From positions 2,094,501 through 2,158,500 of the forward strand of contig NZ_CP162137.1 of assembly GCF_040833995.1 (NCBI RefSeq): DNA of 64,000 nucleotides, given 5' to 3'. Made by a program: the position numbers and the translations under genes. The notes beneath the pieces were generated by a model that saw only the letters and a program-made list of their open reading frames with translations, was not told the DNA's origin and did no database searches. The stretch comes from Leptospira sp. WS58.C1. Lineage in GTDB: Bacteria > Spirochaetota > Leptospiria > Leptospirales > Leptospiraceae. How positions within the stretch are numbered: position 1 is the first letter of the stretch; each line of letters begins with the position of its first letter. Positions 9,205 to 18,631 of this stretch are shown one piece after another.

Positions 9205-11415
9205 TTATAATTTCTCTAAGGGAGTATAGGCAAGGAAAAAGTTCTTCTCTAGGCTTCCGAACTTGATTTTTACCTTACGGTTTTTGCCCGTGCCCTGGAT
9301 GGAAATCACATGTCCGAGGCCAAATTGGGCATGTTTTACCCTGTCCCCTTCCCGAATATCCGCTTCTTCGCCCAATGGTTTGGAAGAATTTTCGCTTTCC
9401 CGAGTTTCTCTCGAAGTTTCCGGGATTTTGTAAGCCCCAGAAGAAGCAACCGGAGGCCCTTGCGGTCTTCGGACCCCTTTTTGGGCCAGAATACCTTCTT
9501 CTCCAAAACATTCCGAGGGTATTTCCGGAAGGAAGCGAGACGGAATTCGGTCTTCTACTTTTCCGAATTTTCGGGAGGTCCTGGAATAACTCAGGTATAA
9601 TTTCTGCCTAGCCCGGGTTAAAGCCACGTAAAAAAGCCTTCTTTCCTCTTCCTGACCGTTCGGCTCTTCCAAACTCATGAAATGGGGAAAAGTTCCCTCT
9701 TCCAAACCGGTTATAAATACCGTCCGGAATTCCAATCCTTTTGCATTATGGACAGTCATGAGATGAACATAATCCGTGAGCTGGGCGGAATCCTCCTCGG
9801 AAGTGAGAAGGCTGATCTGATTCAGATATTCTTCCAAGTTGGGAGAATCTTCCCTGGATTCGTATTCCTCGATGGAGTTCACAAACTCACGAACGTTCTC
9901 TACCCTAGAAACGGCTTCTTCATCGTGTAAATTTCGTTCCATATAATCCACCCAACCGGATCTTTCCACGATCTCTAAGGCGATCTTAGAAGGTAATTCC
10001 CCTTTTTCTTTGCGATCGATCAGGTCCTCGAATAGATGATAAAGTTCTTTTGCTTTTCCTAAACTTGCTTTTTTTAAGGGAAGATCCGGATGTCCAATCG
10101 CTTCTAAAAAAGAGATCCCTTTATCCAGAGAAAAAGTCCTGATCTTTTCTATACTGGCTTCTCCGATCCCTCGGGGAGGTGTATTCACAATTCTTAATAA
10201 AGAAGTGGAATCCATTGGATTTGCGATCACGTTCAAGTATGCGATCATATCTTTGATTTCGGCCCTATCAAAAAATCGGAAACCACCGAAAATTTTGTAA
10301 GGTATCCCGGAAGATCTGAGTCCTTCTTCAAAATATCTGGATTGTGCGTTTGTTCTGTAGAAGATCGCGAAATCTTTGTAATCCGCACCTCGGGACGACC
10401 CTGCCCGGATCTTCTTAACTATATCATAGGCCTCTTCCGTTTCATTTTCGAATTGGGAAACGGAGATAGGTTCTCCTAATTCGTTATTTGTGAATAATTC
10501 TTTTTCTTTTCTGCCGCTATTATTTGCGATCACCTTAGAAGCGGCACGAATAATCCTGGAAGTGGAGCGGTAATTTTCCTCCAATTTCACTACATACGCG
10601 TTCGGAAAATCACTTTCGAAATTTAAAATATTCGAAATATCCGCTCCTCTCCAGGAATAGATGGACTGATCGTCGTCGCCCACCACGCAAAGATTTCCGC
10701 GCTCCCCTGAAAGTAAACGTACTAATGTATATTGAGCCTTGTTCGTATCCTGATACTCGTCCACCATGATATAATTCCATCTATCTTGGTAGGACTTTAG
10801 GACACCGGGATTTTCTTTGAACAACTCCACGGTTTTTTGGATCAGGTCTCCGAAATCCAGGGCTTGGTTTTTTTTCTTACGTTTTTCGTATTCCTCATAG
10901 ATGTTTGAGATCATCTGAGAACGATGAGAAAAATTTTCTTTCCGAATATAAGAATCCGAATCGGAGAGTCCGTCCTTCCAAGAGGAAAAGATACCTGTCA
11001 AAGAAGAAGGTTTGTATTGTTTCGGATCCTCATGTAGATCCTTGATCACTTGTTTGATTAAGGATTCCTGTAATACGGAATCGTAAACCGTAAATCCGGA
11101 AGGCATTCCAAGGTAAGAAGTTTCCCTTCGTAAAATATACAAACAGAGTGAGTGAAATGTTTTGATCTGTACATTCCAAGGAATGGATGGAACTAACTTC
11201 GCTACCCTTTCCAACATTTCCGCAGCGGCCTTATTGGTAAAAGTAAGAGCGCATATCGAATCCGTTCTTTTATTCAGGATCAGGTTAGCGATTCTATGGG
11301 TGATTACCCTGGTTTTTCCGGAACCTGCGCCCGCTAATATTAAAACAGGACCTTCCAATCTTTCGACTGCGGCTTTCTGCGGATCGTTCAAGCCTTGCAC
11401 TAGATCAACTGACAA
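9205..11415 (-). CDS. pcrA: ATP-dependent DNA helicase PcrA/UvrD (SF1A)
   Basis: A 3'-5' superfamily 1 helicase used in repair and in clearing replication blocks. Motif I is LAGAGSGKT, motif II VDEYQDTN, motif III GDDDQSIYSWRGA, motif IV EENYRST, motif V LMTVHNAKGLEF and motif VI ALTRARQKL. The C-terminus ends in a Tudor-like tail with VKHAQFGLGHVISI, typical of PcrA and known for RNA polymerase contact in other bacteria. Length is 736 residues. It starts eleven bases after the bamA stop on the same strand. Confidence 0.95.
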   Translation of the reverse strand: MSVDLVQGLNDPQKAAVERLEGPVLILAGAGSGKTRVITHRIANLILNKRTDSICALTFTNKAAAEMLERVAKLVPSIPWNVQIKTFHSLCLYILRRETSYLGMPSGFTVYDSVLQESLIKQVIKDLHEDPKQYKPSSLTGIFSSWKDGLSDSDSYIRKENFSHRSQMISNIYEEYEKRKKKNQALDFGDLIQKTVELFKENPGVLKSYQDRWNYIMVDEYQDTNKAQYTLVRLLSGERGNLCVVGDDDQSIYSWRGADISNILNFESDFPNAYVVKLEENYRSTSRIIRAASKVIANNSGRKEKELFTNNELGEPISVSQFENETEEAYDIVKKIRAGSSRGADYKDFAIFYRTNAQSRYFEEGLRSSGIPYKIFGGFRFFDRAEIKDMIAYLNVIANPMDSTSLLRIVNTPPRGIGEASIEKIRTFSLDKGISFLEAIGHPDLPLKKASLGKAKELYHLFEDLIDRKEKGELPSKIALEIVERSGWVDYMERNLHDEEAVSRVENVREFVNSIEEYESREDSPNLEEYLNQISLLTSEEDSAQLTDYVHLMTVHNAKGLEFRTVFITGLEEGTFPHFMSLEEPNGQEEERRLFYVALTRARQKLYLSYSRTSRKFGKVEDRIPSRFLPEIPSECFGEEGILAQKGVRRPQGPPVASSGAYKIPETSRETRESENSSKPLGEEADIREGDRVKHAQFGLGHVISIQGTGKNRKVKIKFGSLEKNFFLAYTPLEKL

Positions 11416-11426
11416 AACAAAATCCC

Positions 11427-14324
11427 CTAGAATCGGTAGTCGCCGATACCGAAAACGAACTGGAATGCGTTATCCGATTCATATCTTTCGAAAGGTGCCC
11501 AGAAATTTCCGGTAGGTTTTAACTTTTGGGCAAAGTAAATACGAAGCGGAAGAACAGGGATCTGGACCCTAAGACCTATACCCCAAGAATATCTCATTCT
11601 ATCCATTGCAACATTATCCGAGGATAGGATCAATCTTCCCGGATTGTTCAATTCGTCATAGGTTACGTCGGCCTTACGTCCATTCTGCAAATTGAAATTG
11701 TTTTGAATGTACCAGCCAAGCGGGTTCGCAGCAATCTGATCCGCTTTATTTTTATCGTAAGATTCGAAATAATCTTTTTTGTTACCTACTGCACGGTTCA
11801 CCTGTTCGTACAGTGCTCCTCCGTCCAAGAATACGACAAGCCATAGTAAGCTCGGTTCTATCGGAATACGGAGTTCCGTATCGAAGAGGAGACGATGTTG
11901 GGCACCGTCTCTCCATTCCACTGGATACTTCTGGTCGTTATAAAACCAACCTCTTAAGGATTCGTAACCGCCGATAATAAGTAAATCCTGGGGACGAATA
12001 TAAGGGTCCTGGATCGGGTCCTGATTTTGAGATCCCCCCGCCGGAGATCTTTGGAAAATGAAAGTATCGGAAGTCCTAAACTCCTGGACCACTCTCCATC
12101 TACGAAGGGCATTATTTCGGATCAAACCTCCGAAAGTAAAGTCGAACCAAGTATGATAATATTCCGCTAAGATCCTATATTGATCGAAGTGGGAAGTTCC
12201 ACCCAAATACTGCCCTACATTATCCACTTGGAAAAGCAGATCGTATCCGCGAGTGGGAGCAAATACGTTATCTCGTACATCGTAAGCTATACCGTTTGTG
12301 ATTTGGGAACGGAACTGCCATCCTCTTCTTACGTTAGCCAAAACCGCATCGGACACAAGGGCTGTCGGATTGGAATAAGAATAAAAAGCGGGTGTATATC
12401 GGTGGAAGTGAGTCCAGTTGGTTCCAAGCCTGTGGGCTACTCCCATCGTAACCCCTAAACCGTTATTATCATAGGTGGCGTTCTCCACCGTAGGAGCAGT
12501 TGTACTATCCGAAATGGAGATCGTAGAAGTGGATCCCAGGAATATCGACCGAGAAAAATAGAACATGGAAAGTGAAAGAGACCAAGGGGTATCGTACATC
12601 CAAGGTTCCGTCCAAGAGATCTGGAAGGATCTACGATAAGGTCCGAACTCCAAACGTCCCGACACTTTTTGCCCTGTACCGTTTAAGTTATTTTCTCCGA
12701 TCTCGGTAAAGATCGTAAATCCTGTGATGGTTCCATAACCCCCGCCCATGGAAACCGTTCCGGTAGGTTGTTCCAATACTTCGATGACAAGGTTCATCTT
12801 TGTATCGTCCGAACCGGGTCTCATGTTGAAGTTTACTTCTTTAAAATATCCTAGGTTAAAGATTCTCTCTCTAGAACGGTTTACTAATCCGGAATCGAAT
12901 AAATCTCCCGGTTTGAATAGTAACTCCCTACGGATCACTTTGTCCTGGGTCTTCTTGTTTCCTTTAATGATTACATTCTCTATCTGCGCCAGATTGTTTT
13001 CGCGAATGGTAAAATCCACGTGAACGAATTTACGTCCTCTCAGTTCCGGACTATCTCTATAAATTTCTCGTAATTTACGTATATTTAATTGTTTATATTC
13101 TTCCTCGCATGTCTTTCTCTCCAGTTCGGTCCTTCTGGTGGCGCAATTTTCATAATATTCTAAACTTTCCGAATCCAAAGAAACGATCTTTCTTCGGGGA
13201 ATCACCTGGGCGAAAATATGACCCTTGGAACCGTAGAGCTCGTTTACTGTTGCCCTATCCCTGGAAAATACGGACTCATCGAAAACTTCTCCTGCATCCT
13301 TTGAACTGTAATCCAAGGACTTTTCTATCTCCGAGACTGTGAATAAGGGTTTTAATTTATCCTTAGGAGTTTCAGGAGGATTATTCTCTTTATTTAGGAA
13401 GATAGGTCTACCTTCCCCGTCCGTACTCATATCATGAGCGACCGTGTATCCGTTAAAATAATACACCTGACCTTCATAAAGTTTGATATTGACTATGATG
13501 ACTCTTCTGTTTTTCTTTTCCGCGTTTTCCCAGTGGATCTCCCAATTGGTACCTTCTCGGATCAACTCTGAATCCAAGTAACCTTTACTTCTTAAGTAAG
13601 CTTGGATAACTTCCTTATCTTTTTCAAAGGAACTCTCTTTAAAATTACCACCTTCGAATAGACCTTCTTCCTTTAACTCCATGAGCCCAAGTAGTTCCGA
13701 AGTTTCAATGGTCTCGTTTCCGTAGATATTTATCTTTGCAACCGGGATCTCTTCTCCCTCGTCTATGATAAAACGGACCTTTACTAAGTTCGTCTTAGCA
13801 TCCGGTTTCCCGAGTTCCACTTTTACATAAGCAAGGAAAAATCCTTCATCTTTATATTTTTGTAATATAACATCCCTAGACTTGGTAACTTTCTGCGGAG
13901 TGATCACCTCATTGTCTTTAAGGGGCATCTTATCCCTGAGGTCGGCAGGAAAAACCTCGTCCGCTCCGATAAATTCAATCTCCTTAACCCGAGGTCTTTC
14001 CCTAAGGTCGAAAATGACACGGACGCCTCCTTCCACATCTTCCGCCTTTATATCAATAAAGTAGAAGAATCCGGATGCGAATAAGGCCTTTAAATCTCGG
14101 TCTATGATCCCTTTGGTGAGAAGTTTCCCTGTTCTCAATTCCAAAAGAGAGCTGATATCCGAATCGGATGTGTTCTTGTTTCCGTTAAATTTTATTTCTT
14201 TTACGATCTTTCCGAAATAATCGCTCTTTTTGGAGAAAAGTTGAGAGATCTCGCCGGAGTAAAAAAAGAATCCGCTTACAAAAATAACGGCAAAGGATTT
14301 ATATATAGATACTTTTCGTTTCAA
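11427..14324 (-). CDS. bamA: Outer membrane protein assembly factor BamA (Omp85)
   Basis: BamA inserts beta-barrel proteins into the outer membrane. The 965-residue product has an N-terminal signal segment, a POTRA region to about residue 525 and a C-terminal barrel. POTRA-like repeats include VKEIKFNGNKNTSDSD, VKEIEFIGADEV, AKINIYGNETIETSE and IENVIIKGNKKTQDKV. The barrel has GGGYGTITGF, the loop-6 region GGYESLRGW (usual form VRGF) and a terminal Phe in GDYRF, the barrel recognition residue. Between the middle and last POTRA domains lies a long insertion with a Cys pair, NCATRRTELERKTC. The protein is longer than the 810-residue E. coli form because of this. It sits between exbD and pcrA. 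Confidence 0.94.
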   Translation of the reverse strand: MKRKVSIYKSFAVIFVSGFFFYSGEISQLFSKKSDYFGKIVKEIKFNGNKNTSDSDISSLLELRTGKLLTKGIIDRDLKALFASGFFYFIDIKAEDVEGGVRVIFDLRERPRVKEIEFIGADEVFPADLRDKMPLKDNEVITPQKVTKSRDVILQKYKDEGFFLAYVKVELGKPDAKTNLVKVRFIIDEGEEIPVAKINIYGNETIETSELLGLMELKEEGLFEGGNFKESSFEKDKEVIQAYLRSKGYLDSELIREGTNWEIHWENAEKKNRRVIIVNIKLYEGQVYYFNGYTVAHDMSTDGEGRPIFLNKENNPPETPKDKLKPLFTVSEIEKSLDYSSKDAGEVFDESVFSRDRATVNELYGSKGHIFAQVIPRRKIVSLDSESLEYYENCATRRTELERKTCEEEYKQLNIRKLREIYRDSPELRGRKFVHVDFTIRENNLAQIENVIIKGNKKTQDKVIRRELLFKPGDLFDSGLVNRSRERIFNLGYFKEVNFNMRPGSDDTKMNLVIEVLEQPTGTVSMGGGYGTITGFTIFTEIGENNLNGTGQKVSGRLEFGPYRRSFQISWTEPWMYDTPWSLSLSMFYFSRSIFLGSTSTISISDSTTAPTVENATYDNNGLGVTMGVAHRLGTNWTHFHRYTPAFYSYSNPTALVSDAVLANVRRGWQFRSQITNGIAYDVRDNVFAPTRGYDLLFQVDNVGQYLGGTSHFDQYRILAEYYHTWFDFTFGGLIRNNALRRWRVVQEFRTSDTFIFQRSPAGGSQNQDPIQDPYIRPQDLLIIGGYESLRGWFYNDQKYPVEWRDGAQHRLLFDTELRIPIEPSLLWLVVFLDGGALYEQVNRAVGNKKDYFESYDKNKADQIAANPLGWYIQNNFNLQNGRKADVTYDELNNPGRLILSSDNVAMDRMRYSWGIGLRVQIPVLPLRIYFAQKLKPTGNFWAPFERYESDNAFQFVFGIGDYRF

Positions 14325-14414
14325 GGGTCTTTTTGGAATCGCCTTAAGGCTTTATTTAAAATCAAGAAAGCAAAGAACCTTCTCGAAATAAGTCTTTAGA
14401 TCCACCGAAGAGGA

Positions 14415-14882
14415 TCACTGACCTCCCGGTTGCCGAACCATTGCAAGATTGAATCTTGTTACTCCGGCTTCGTTCACTTTATCGATCACTTTGACGATGG
14501 TTTGGTAACTTGCCCCGCCATCCCCTCTGATAATCACCCGATTTTTACTTGGCTCTTTTTTATCTTTGTCGTCGCCCTGGTTCTGGCCATTGAACAATTT
14601 GATCTTTTCAGTCAGTTTTTCCAAAGGTACAGGTTCCGTATCTTTATCTAAGAAAATTTTTCCATCCTTATTGACGGTGATTACAAGTTCATCCTTTTTC
14701 TTTTCCTGGGCGGTACTGGAAGATCTAGGAAGTTCAATTTTTACGACTGTGGATTTTTCCAAAGTAGCGTTCATCAAAAAATAAATTACAATGAAGCAGA
14801 TAACGTCGATCATAGGTGCGAGCTCAATCTGCCCTGCCTTAAAACCTCCGCTTTCGCCCCGATTCCATTTTTTGAATTTCAT
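14415..14882 (-). CDS. exbD: ExbD/TolR-family proton channel subunit
   Basis: A 155-residue partner of an ExbB/TolQ-type channel that turns proton motive force into work on the outer membrane. One membrane helix holds the essential Asp in [17 protein letters not shown]. The periplasmic domain ends in [21 protein letters not shown], the usual ExbD/TolR fold. The gene starts one base after the exbB stop, so the two are co-translated. A charged KKKD / DDKDKKEP linker is longer than in E. coli. Confidence 0.9.
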   Translation of the reverse strand: MKFKKWNRGESGGFKAGQIELAPMIDVICFIVIYFLMNATLEKSTVVKIELPRSSSTAQEKKKDELVITVNKDGKIFLDKDTEPVPLEKLTEKIKLFNGQNQGDDKDKKEPSKNRVIIRGDGGASYQTIVKVIDKVNEAGVTRFNLAMVRQPGGQ

Positions 14883-14883
14883 T

Positions 14884-15543
14884 TTATTTTAAAAACCTAA
14901 GCGCCTGCTCGGAAAGACTTTCCATTTCGGAAATCGCATCTTCTTTTTTCTTTTGGAAGAAATTGTGGAAAATATAAGCTGGGATCGCAACCGCAAGTCC
15001 CATAGCCGTGGTGATCAATGCCTCACTGATCCCCACTTCCGCTCCCCTGGTTCCGGAACCTTCTGCAAAGGAACGAATGATCCCCAGAACCGTTCCTAAT
15101 ACCCCTAAAAGGGGGGAAATCGTAGCAATCGTAGCTAACGGAGAAAGGAATTTTTCCATTCTTTGGATCTGATTTAATCCTTGGGTCAGGATCTCATCGT
15201 CAACGGAAGACGAATTTTTTTTAAACTGTGTGATACCTGCCTGTAACACCTGAGATACAGGTCCTTGGCTGAGGCTTCTTATTAAATCGGAAGCAGAGTC
15301 GTAGTTTTTCTCTCTGAGTAGATCTTTTACCCTTCTCCAATCGTCCGGGCTAATAGATTTCCAACGAGAGAAGAAGATCAGCCTTTCTATGATGATTGTA
15401 AACCCTACTATGGAAACGAGAAGGATCAGAATAGGTACAGTTTCCGGTGGAATAATGGAAACCAAAGAATCTGTTTTGGCAAGGATCATATCGGCTTGAG
15501 GTTCTCCAAGGAGTAGGGTTTCCAACTCGGCTATCCCTGCCAA
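14884..15543 (-). CDS. exbB: MotA/TolQ/ExbB-family proton channel subunit
   Basis: The membrane partner of ExbD. Three helices are visible: about residues 36-55, then two after [24 protein letters not shown], the family signature, and [20 protein letters not shown]. Length from the first possible start (TTG at 15543) is 219 residues. An internal ATG at 15489 would give 201 residues and has GGAG about 12 bases upstream; either is possible. The leader holds two hairpins that exclude each other. Confidence 0.88.
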   Translation of the reverse strand: MAGIAELETLLLGEPQADMILAKTDSLVSIIPPETVPILILLVSIVGFTIIIERLIFFSRWKSISPDDWRRVKDLLREKNYDSASDLIRSLSQGPVSQVLQAGITQFKKNSSSVDDEILTQGLNQIQRMEKFLSPLATIATISPLLGVLGTVLGIIRSFAEGSGTRGAEVGISEALITTAMGLAVAIPAYIFHNFFQKKKEDAISEMESLSEQALRFLK

Positions 15544-15552
15544 ACGATTTTT

Positions 15553-15601
15553 AAAAGGAAGTATTCCTTTTTACCGGAAGCAAATTCTGCCCCGGTAAAA
15601 A
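15553..15601 (-). promoter_or_regulatory. Mutually exclusive hairpins in the exbB leader
   Basis: Hairpin 1: AAAAGGAA (15553-15560), loop GTA, TTCCTTTT (15564-15571). Hairpin 2: TTTTTACCGG (15568-15577) with CCGGTAAAAA (15592-15601), 14-base loop. Bases 15568-15571 belong to both, so only one can form. Hairpin 1 buries the only purine-rich ribosome-site-like bases upstream of the exbB TTG start. A switch is possible but inferred. Confidence 0.4.
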
Positions 15602-15623
15602 AATGGGAACCCAAGAAGGAGGA

Positions 15624-17330
15624 TTATACCGCCTTCTTTTTGAGCAATTCCTTCGCGTGATGGAGAGCGCCTTTGGAGATATTTTGACCCGCAATCATTC
15701 TTGCAAGTTCCATGGTTCTCTCCTCCATTCCTAGAAATTCAGTTTCAGAGACTGTCCTTCCCTCTTTTAATCGTTTACTCACAAGAAGATGATGGTCTGC
15801 CGCAGCTGCAATCTGCTGCAAATGTGTGACCAAAATGATCTGGTGAGTTTTAGAAAGAGTTCTTAGTTTTTTTGCTACATCCGAAGCGATCTCTCCACCC
15901 AGACCGGAGTCAATCTCGTCGAAAACTAAAACTTTTCCATCAAAATTGGAACCTAGTACACTTTTGATCGCCAGCATCACTCTGGAAATTTCTCCTCCGG
16001 AAGCGATTTTACGAAGAGGTCTTGGCTTCTCTCCAGGATTCGGACTAAAATAGAATTCCGCCTGATCCAATCCGAATTCATTTACCAAATAGGATTTTCC
16101 CTGGGCCTCCACCTCTCCCTCAGGACTTGTTTCCCAGCGAAGTACTACCTGTAAACCTGCTCCTTTCATTCCTAATACTTCCAACTCGGATTTGAGTTTG
16201 GACTCGAATTTGTTCAATACTTCTCGTCTAGATTTGGAAAGCTGTAAGCAGGCTTGGGTCAATTTATCGGCAGCCTTTTTCTTTTCTTTTTCCAAAGAGG
16301 TTTTAGAATCTAAATTTTGTTCCAAGGCGGCAAGTTCGTCTTCCGCCTTCTTCTTTGTTTCTAAAATTTCAGAAATAGAATTTCCGTATTTTTTCTTGAG
16401 CTTTTGGATCAGATCCAATCTGGATTGTACATGGGATAATCTTTCCGGAGAAAAGAATACCTCTTCCTTTTGGTCCTGGGCGGTAGTATTGATCTCACGG
16501 ATCGTAACGTACGCCTCTCTGAGGGCGGCATCCATTTCGTTTAATGATTCGTTTAAAACTTTGATCTTGTCGGATGCGGCAAGCACCTTGGGAAAAATCC
16601 CTAAAACGGAAGATTCGCTTTCATGTAGGTAACCGGTGATAATATCCAGATTCTCGGCGAGTTTTTCTCCATGGACGAGCAAGTTCTCTTCCTTACTCAG
16701 CTCTTCCTCTTCCCCCTGTTTTAGATTGGCGGAATGGATCTCTTCTATCTGGTATTGGAGGATTTCTTTTTTCCGATTCCGATCTGCATGGGATAGTTCC
16801 ATCTCTTCTAATCTTCTTTTAAGACTTTTATAGGTTAAAAACCCTTCCTTCACTTCTCCTCGTAGAGTATGTAAACCGGCAAAGCTGTCTAGGATATCCA
16901 ACTGTTGCGCCTTGTCCAAAAGTAAGATCTGGTCGTTCTGATTATGGACTTCGGATAAAATCTCTCCTAGACCGCGAAGCACCTGAGCGGAAGAAAGTGA
17001 ATGATTGATCTGGATCTTAGTTTTTCCGTCCCGAGTGAACTCTTTTCGGATCACGACCACGGACCCATCGAGTCGGAATCCATGTTCCTGCATCCAAGTT
17101 TTGGCAGCAGGATTTTGGGAAATATCGAATTCCGCTTCTAAACAATATTTATCCGAGCCTGTTCGGATATCCATAGTGCTACTCTTGCCTCCAAGTAAGG
17201 AAGAAAGAGCATCTAGTAAGAGAGATTTTCCGGAACCGGTCTCTCCCGTAATCGCAGTCAGCCCTTTACTTAAGTCGATTTGAGCAGATTCAATTAATGC
17301 GAAGTCTCGAATTGTAATTGTTTGAAGCAT
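15624..17330 (-). CDS. recN: DNA repair protein RecN (SMC-like ATPase)
   Basis: RecN holds broken DNA ends during double-strand break repair. The N-terminal half has Walker [21 protein letters not shown] at about residues 30-49. A long coiled-coil arm fills the middle (about 150-360). The C-terminal half has signature [13 protein letters not shown] and Walker [17 protein letters not shown]. Length 568 residues is typical. The ATG at 17330 is preceded by GGGAGGA. It is the first gene of the minus-strand run down to the glycosyltransferase at 6678. RecN is SOS-controlled in many bacteria; I saw no convincing LexA box here. Confidence 0.95.
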   Translation of the reverse strand: MLQTITIRDFALIESAQIDLSKGLTAITGETGSGKSLLLDALSSLLGGKSSTMDIRTGSDKYCLEAEFDISQNPAAKTWMQEHGFRLDGSVVVIRKEFTRDGKTKIQINHSLSSAQVLRGLGEILSEVHNQNDQILLLDKAQQLDILDSFAGLHTLRGEVKEGFLTYKSLKRRLEEMELSHADRNRKKEILQYQIEEIHSANLKQGEEEELSKEENLLVHGEKLAENLDIITGYLHESESSVLGIFPKVLAASDKIKVLNESLNEMDAALREAYVTIREINTTAQDQKEEVFFSPERLSHVQSRLDLIQKLKKKYGNSISEILETKKKAEDELAALEQNLDSKTSLEKEKKKAADKLTQACLQLSKSRREVLNKFESKLKSELEVLGMKGAGLQVVLRWETSPEGEVEAQGKSYLVNEFGLDQAEFYFSPNPGEKPRPLRKIASGGEISRVMLAIKSVLGSNFDGKVLVFDEIDSGLGGEIASDVAKKLRTLSKTHQIILVTHLQQIAAAADHHLLVSKRLKEGRTVSETEFLGMEERTMELARMIAGQNISKGALHHAKELLKKKAV

Positions 17331-17640
17331 GAATTTGTCCTCCCGGCAACAATATACTATTCGTGCGTTTATATACTTTTGTAAACTATTTTTTTGTATA
17401 GTATTTTAAAAATTTTAAAAGTCACACGAAAAAGAGAATTTGGAGATTTTTAGAGAATATATGGAAGAATTGTCTATTGAGATCCAATTTCAGGACATAT
17501 AAGAATTTAGTAATATTTCGAAAATGAAACCGATAGAAGTTCACTAATCACGGATCCTTTTAGCGTCTACAGGTCTTTGCGTGAACAAATCATATTATAA
17601 TAATTATCACTCGAAGCCGCAAAGAATAGAAGATCTCTTT
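17331..17640. other. AT-rich intergenic stretch upstream of recN
   Basis: No gene is seen. The left part is AT-rich and should contain the recN promoter. An inverted repeat TCTTTGCG (17574-17581) / CGCAAAGA (17618-17625) encloses an AT-rich loop. The base composition changes sharply after 17640. Confidence 0.5.
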
Positions 17641-17880
17641 TTTAGAAACCCGCGTGTTCGTTTGGCTCACCTTGTGCTTCGCTTCGCTTGCATTGCGGCT
17701 ATCTTCGCTCCCTATAGGTCGCTCGATAGGTCAAAAATTCGTGCCGCAATTTCTTAGCAGGAGGTGAGAGCATGGTCCGAGCCGGATGTAGTCCGGATCG
17801 GACGCGGCCTGCCCGAACCGTTTGTATCCTTTTTGAGATCTGGAATGCGCCGATTTTTGATTGCATGAATCGTCCTAGCG
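17641..17880 (+). other. GC-rich, strongly structured intergenic block
   Basis: Composition is clearly richer in G and C than the flanks. Three stems are visible: ATTGCGGC (17692-17699) with GCCGCAAT (17743-17750); inside that loop CCTAT (17711-17715) with ATAGG (17726-17730); and a two-part hairpin at 17775-17803. No RNA family is recognised. It may be a non-coding RNA, a structured leader of the downstream HATPase gene, or a dispersed repeat. Confidence 0.45.
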
Positions 17881-17951
17881 GAAACACTGGGTATCGATTT
17901 TTCTCTCTGTCGAGGATTGAACGAGCATGGCAAAAAGTTTCAAAGATCTAG
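17772..17951 (+). CDS. Possible small ORF (59 aa) with a near-perfect ribosome site
   Basis: ATG at 17772 is preceded by AGGAGGTGA, an almost complete anti-16S match, seven bases upstream. The frame runs 59 codons, starts MVRAGCSPDR and ends in WQKVSKI, overlapping the first 25 bases of the HATPase gene in another frame. The protein is basic with three Cys and resembles nothing I know. The same DNA folds into a strong hairpin at 17775-17803, so the ribosome site could serve regulation of the next gene rather than a useful peptide. Confidence 0.3.
   Translation: MVRAGCSPDRTRPARTVCILFEIWNAPIFDCMNRPSGNTGYRFFSLSRIERAWQKVSKI
17775..17803 (+). other. Strong hairpin just after the small-ORF start
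   Basis: GTCCGA (17775-17780) pairs with TCGGAC (17798-17803), and CCGGA (17782-17786) with TCCGG (17792-17796), separated by one G/A mismatch, loop TGTAG. Eleven mostly GC pairs. Confidence 0.7.
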
Positions 17952-18631
17952 ACGCCCAGCTCTCCGAATACATCCTCAGCCGCTCCCGCATCTCCGTTCA
18001 ATCTTCCAGAATGAACTCTAAATTGGAAAAATATGTTCTGCGTATCCTAACAGAGGTTCTGGAAAAATTAGGACAATCAAGATACATTGAGATGTTGTAT
18101 ACGATCACCAAGGAAATGGCTATCAATGGAGTAAAGGCCAACCAAAAGCGGGTTTTTTTCGAAGATCTGGGTTTGGATATCCGGAATCTCGAACATTACG
18201 ACCAGGGTTTAGCTCAATTTAAACAGAACTTCTCCGAAAAAATGGCCGACGAATACGGGAAACGTTGTCTTGCCAGAGGCGTTTTTGTCAAAATTACGGT
18301 CACCTACACTTCCGAGGGTTTAGTGGTTGAAGTCGTGAACAATACTCCTGTGATCGATATCGAAGAAACCCGGATGAGAGAGAAGATGAGAAAGGCGATG
18401 GAATATAACGATATCGCCGAGTTCTATATGGACAATATGGACAATACGGAGGGAGCAGGTCTTGGGATTGCCCTAATTATGATCCTTCTCAAAAGTGAAA
18501 ATATAGATCCGAACTTATTCAGGATCCACACGGATTCCTCCGAAACGATCGCCAGAGTAGAGATCCCTTTCACCGACGATTACGTAACCATTAGAAGTAA
18601 GGAAATCAACCAAGTTGGAAATAACAAATAA
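17927..18631 (+). CDS. Orphan histidine-kinase-like ATPase domain protein
   Basis: A 234-residue cytoplasmic protein with a GHKL ATPase fold but no phospho-acceptor histidine domain, sensor or membrane segment. The N-box is seen in [14 protein letters not shown] and the G-box in [17 protein letters not shown]. Such proteins act as anti-sigma-like kinases or as phosphotransfer helpers; the partner is unknown. GAGGATTG precedes the ATG at 17927 by about nine bases. The stop overlaps the start of the fabG-like gene by 17 bases, so the two are co-expressed. The gene follows a structured GC-rich leader. Confidence 0.8.
   Translation: MAKSFKDLDAQLSEYILSRSRISVQSSRMNSKLEKYVLRILTEVLEKLGQSRYIEMLYTITKEMAINGVKANQKRVFFEDLGLDIRNLEHYDQGLAQFKQNFSEKMADEYGKRCLARGVFVKITVTYTSEGLVVEVVNNTPVIDIEETRMREKMRKAMEYNDIAEFYMDNMDNTEGAGLGIALIMILLKSENIDPNLFRIHTDSSETIARVEIPFTDDYVTIRSKEINQVGNNK

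Noticed and set aside
14340..14352. GCCTTAAGGC palindrome, also at about 35331-35342
   Set aside because: Short, loop-free and low in information; likely chance.
17360..17420. Possible LexA box or promoter in front of recN
   Set aside because: The AT-rich text has TTTTGTAAAC and TTTGTATAG pieces but no clean dyad of a known LexA type.
17699..17887. 62-codon minus-strand frame in the GC-rich block
   Set aside because: No ribosome site, and the DNA forms strong stems. The plus-strand ribosome site argues for activity on the other strand.
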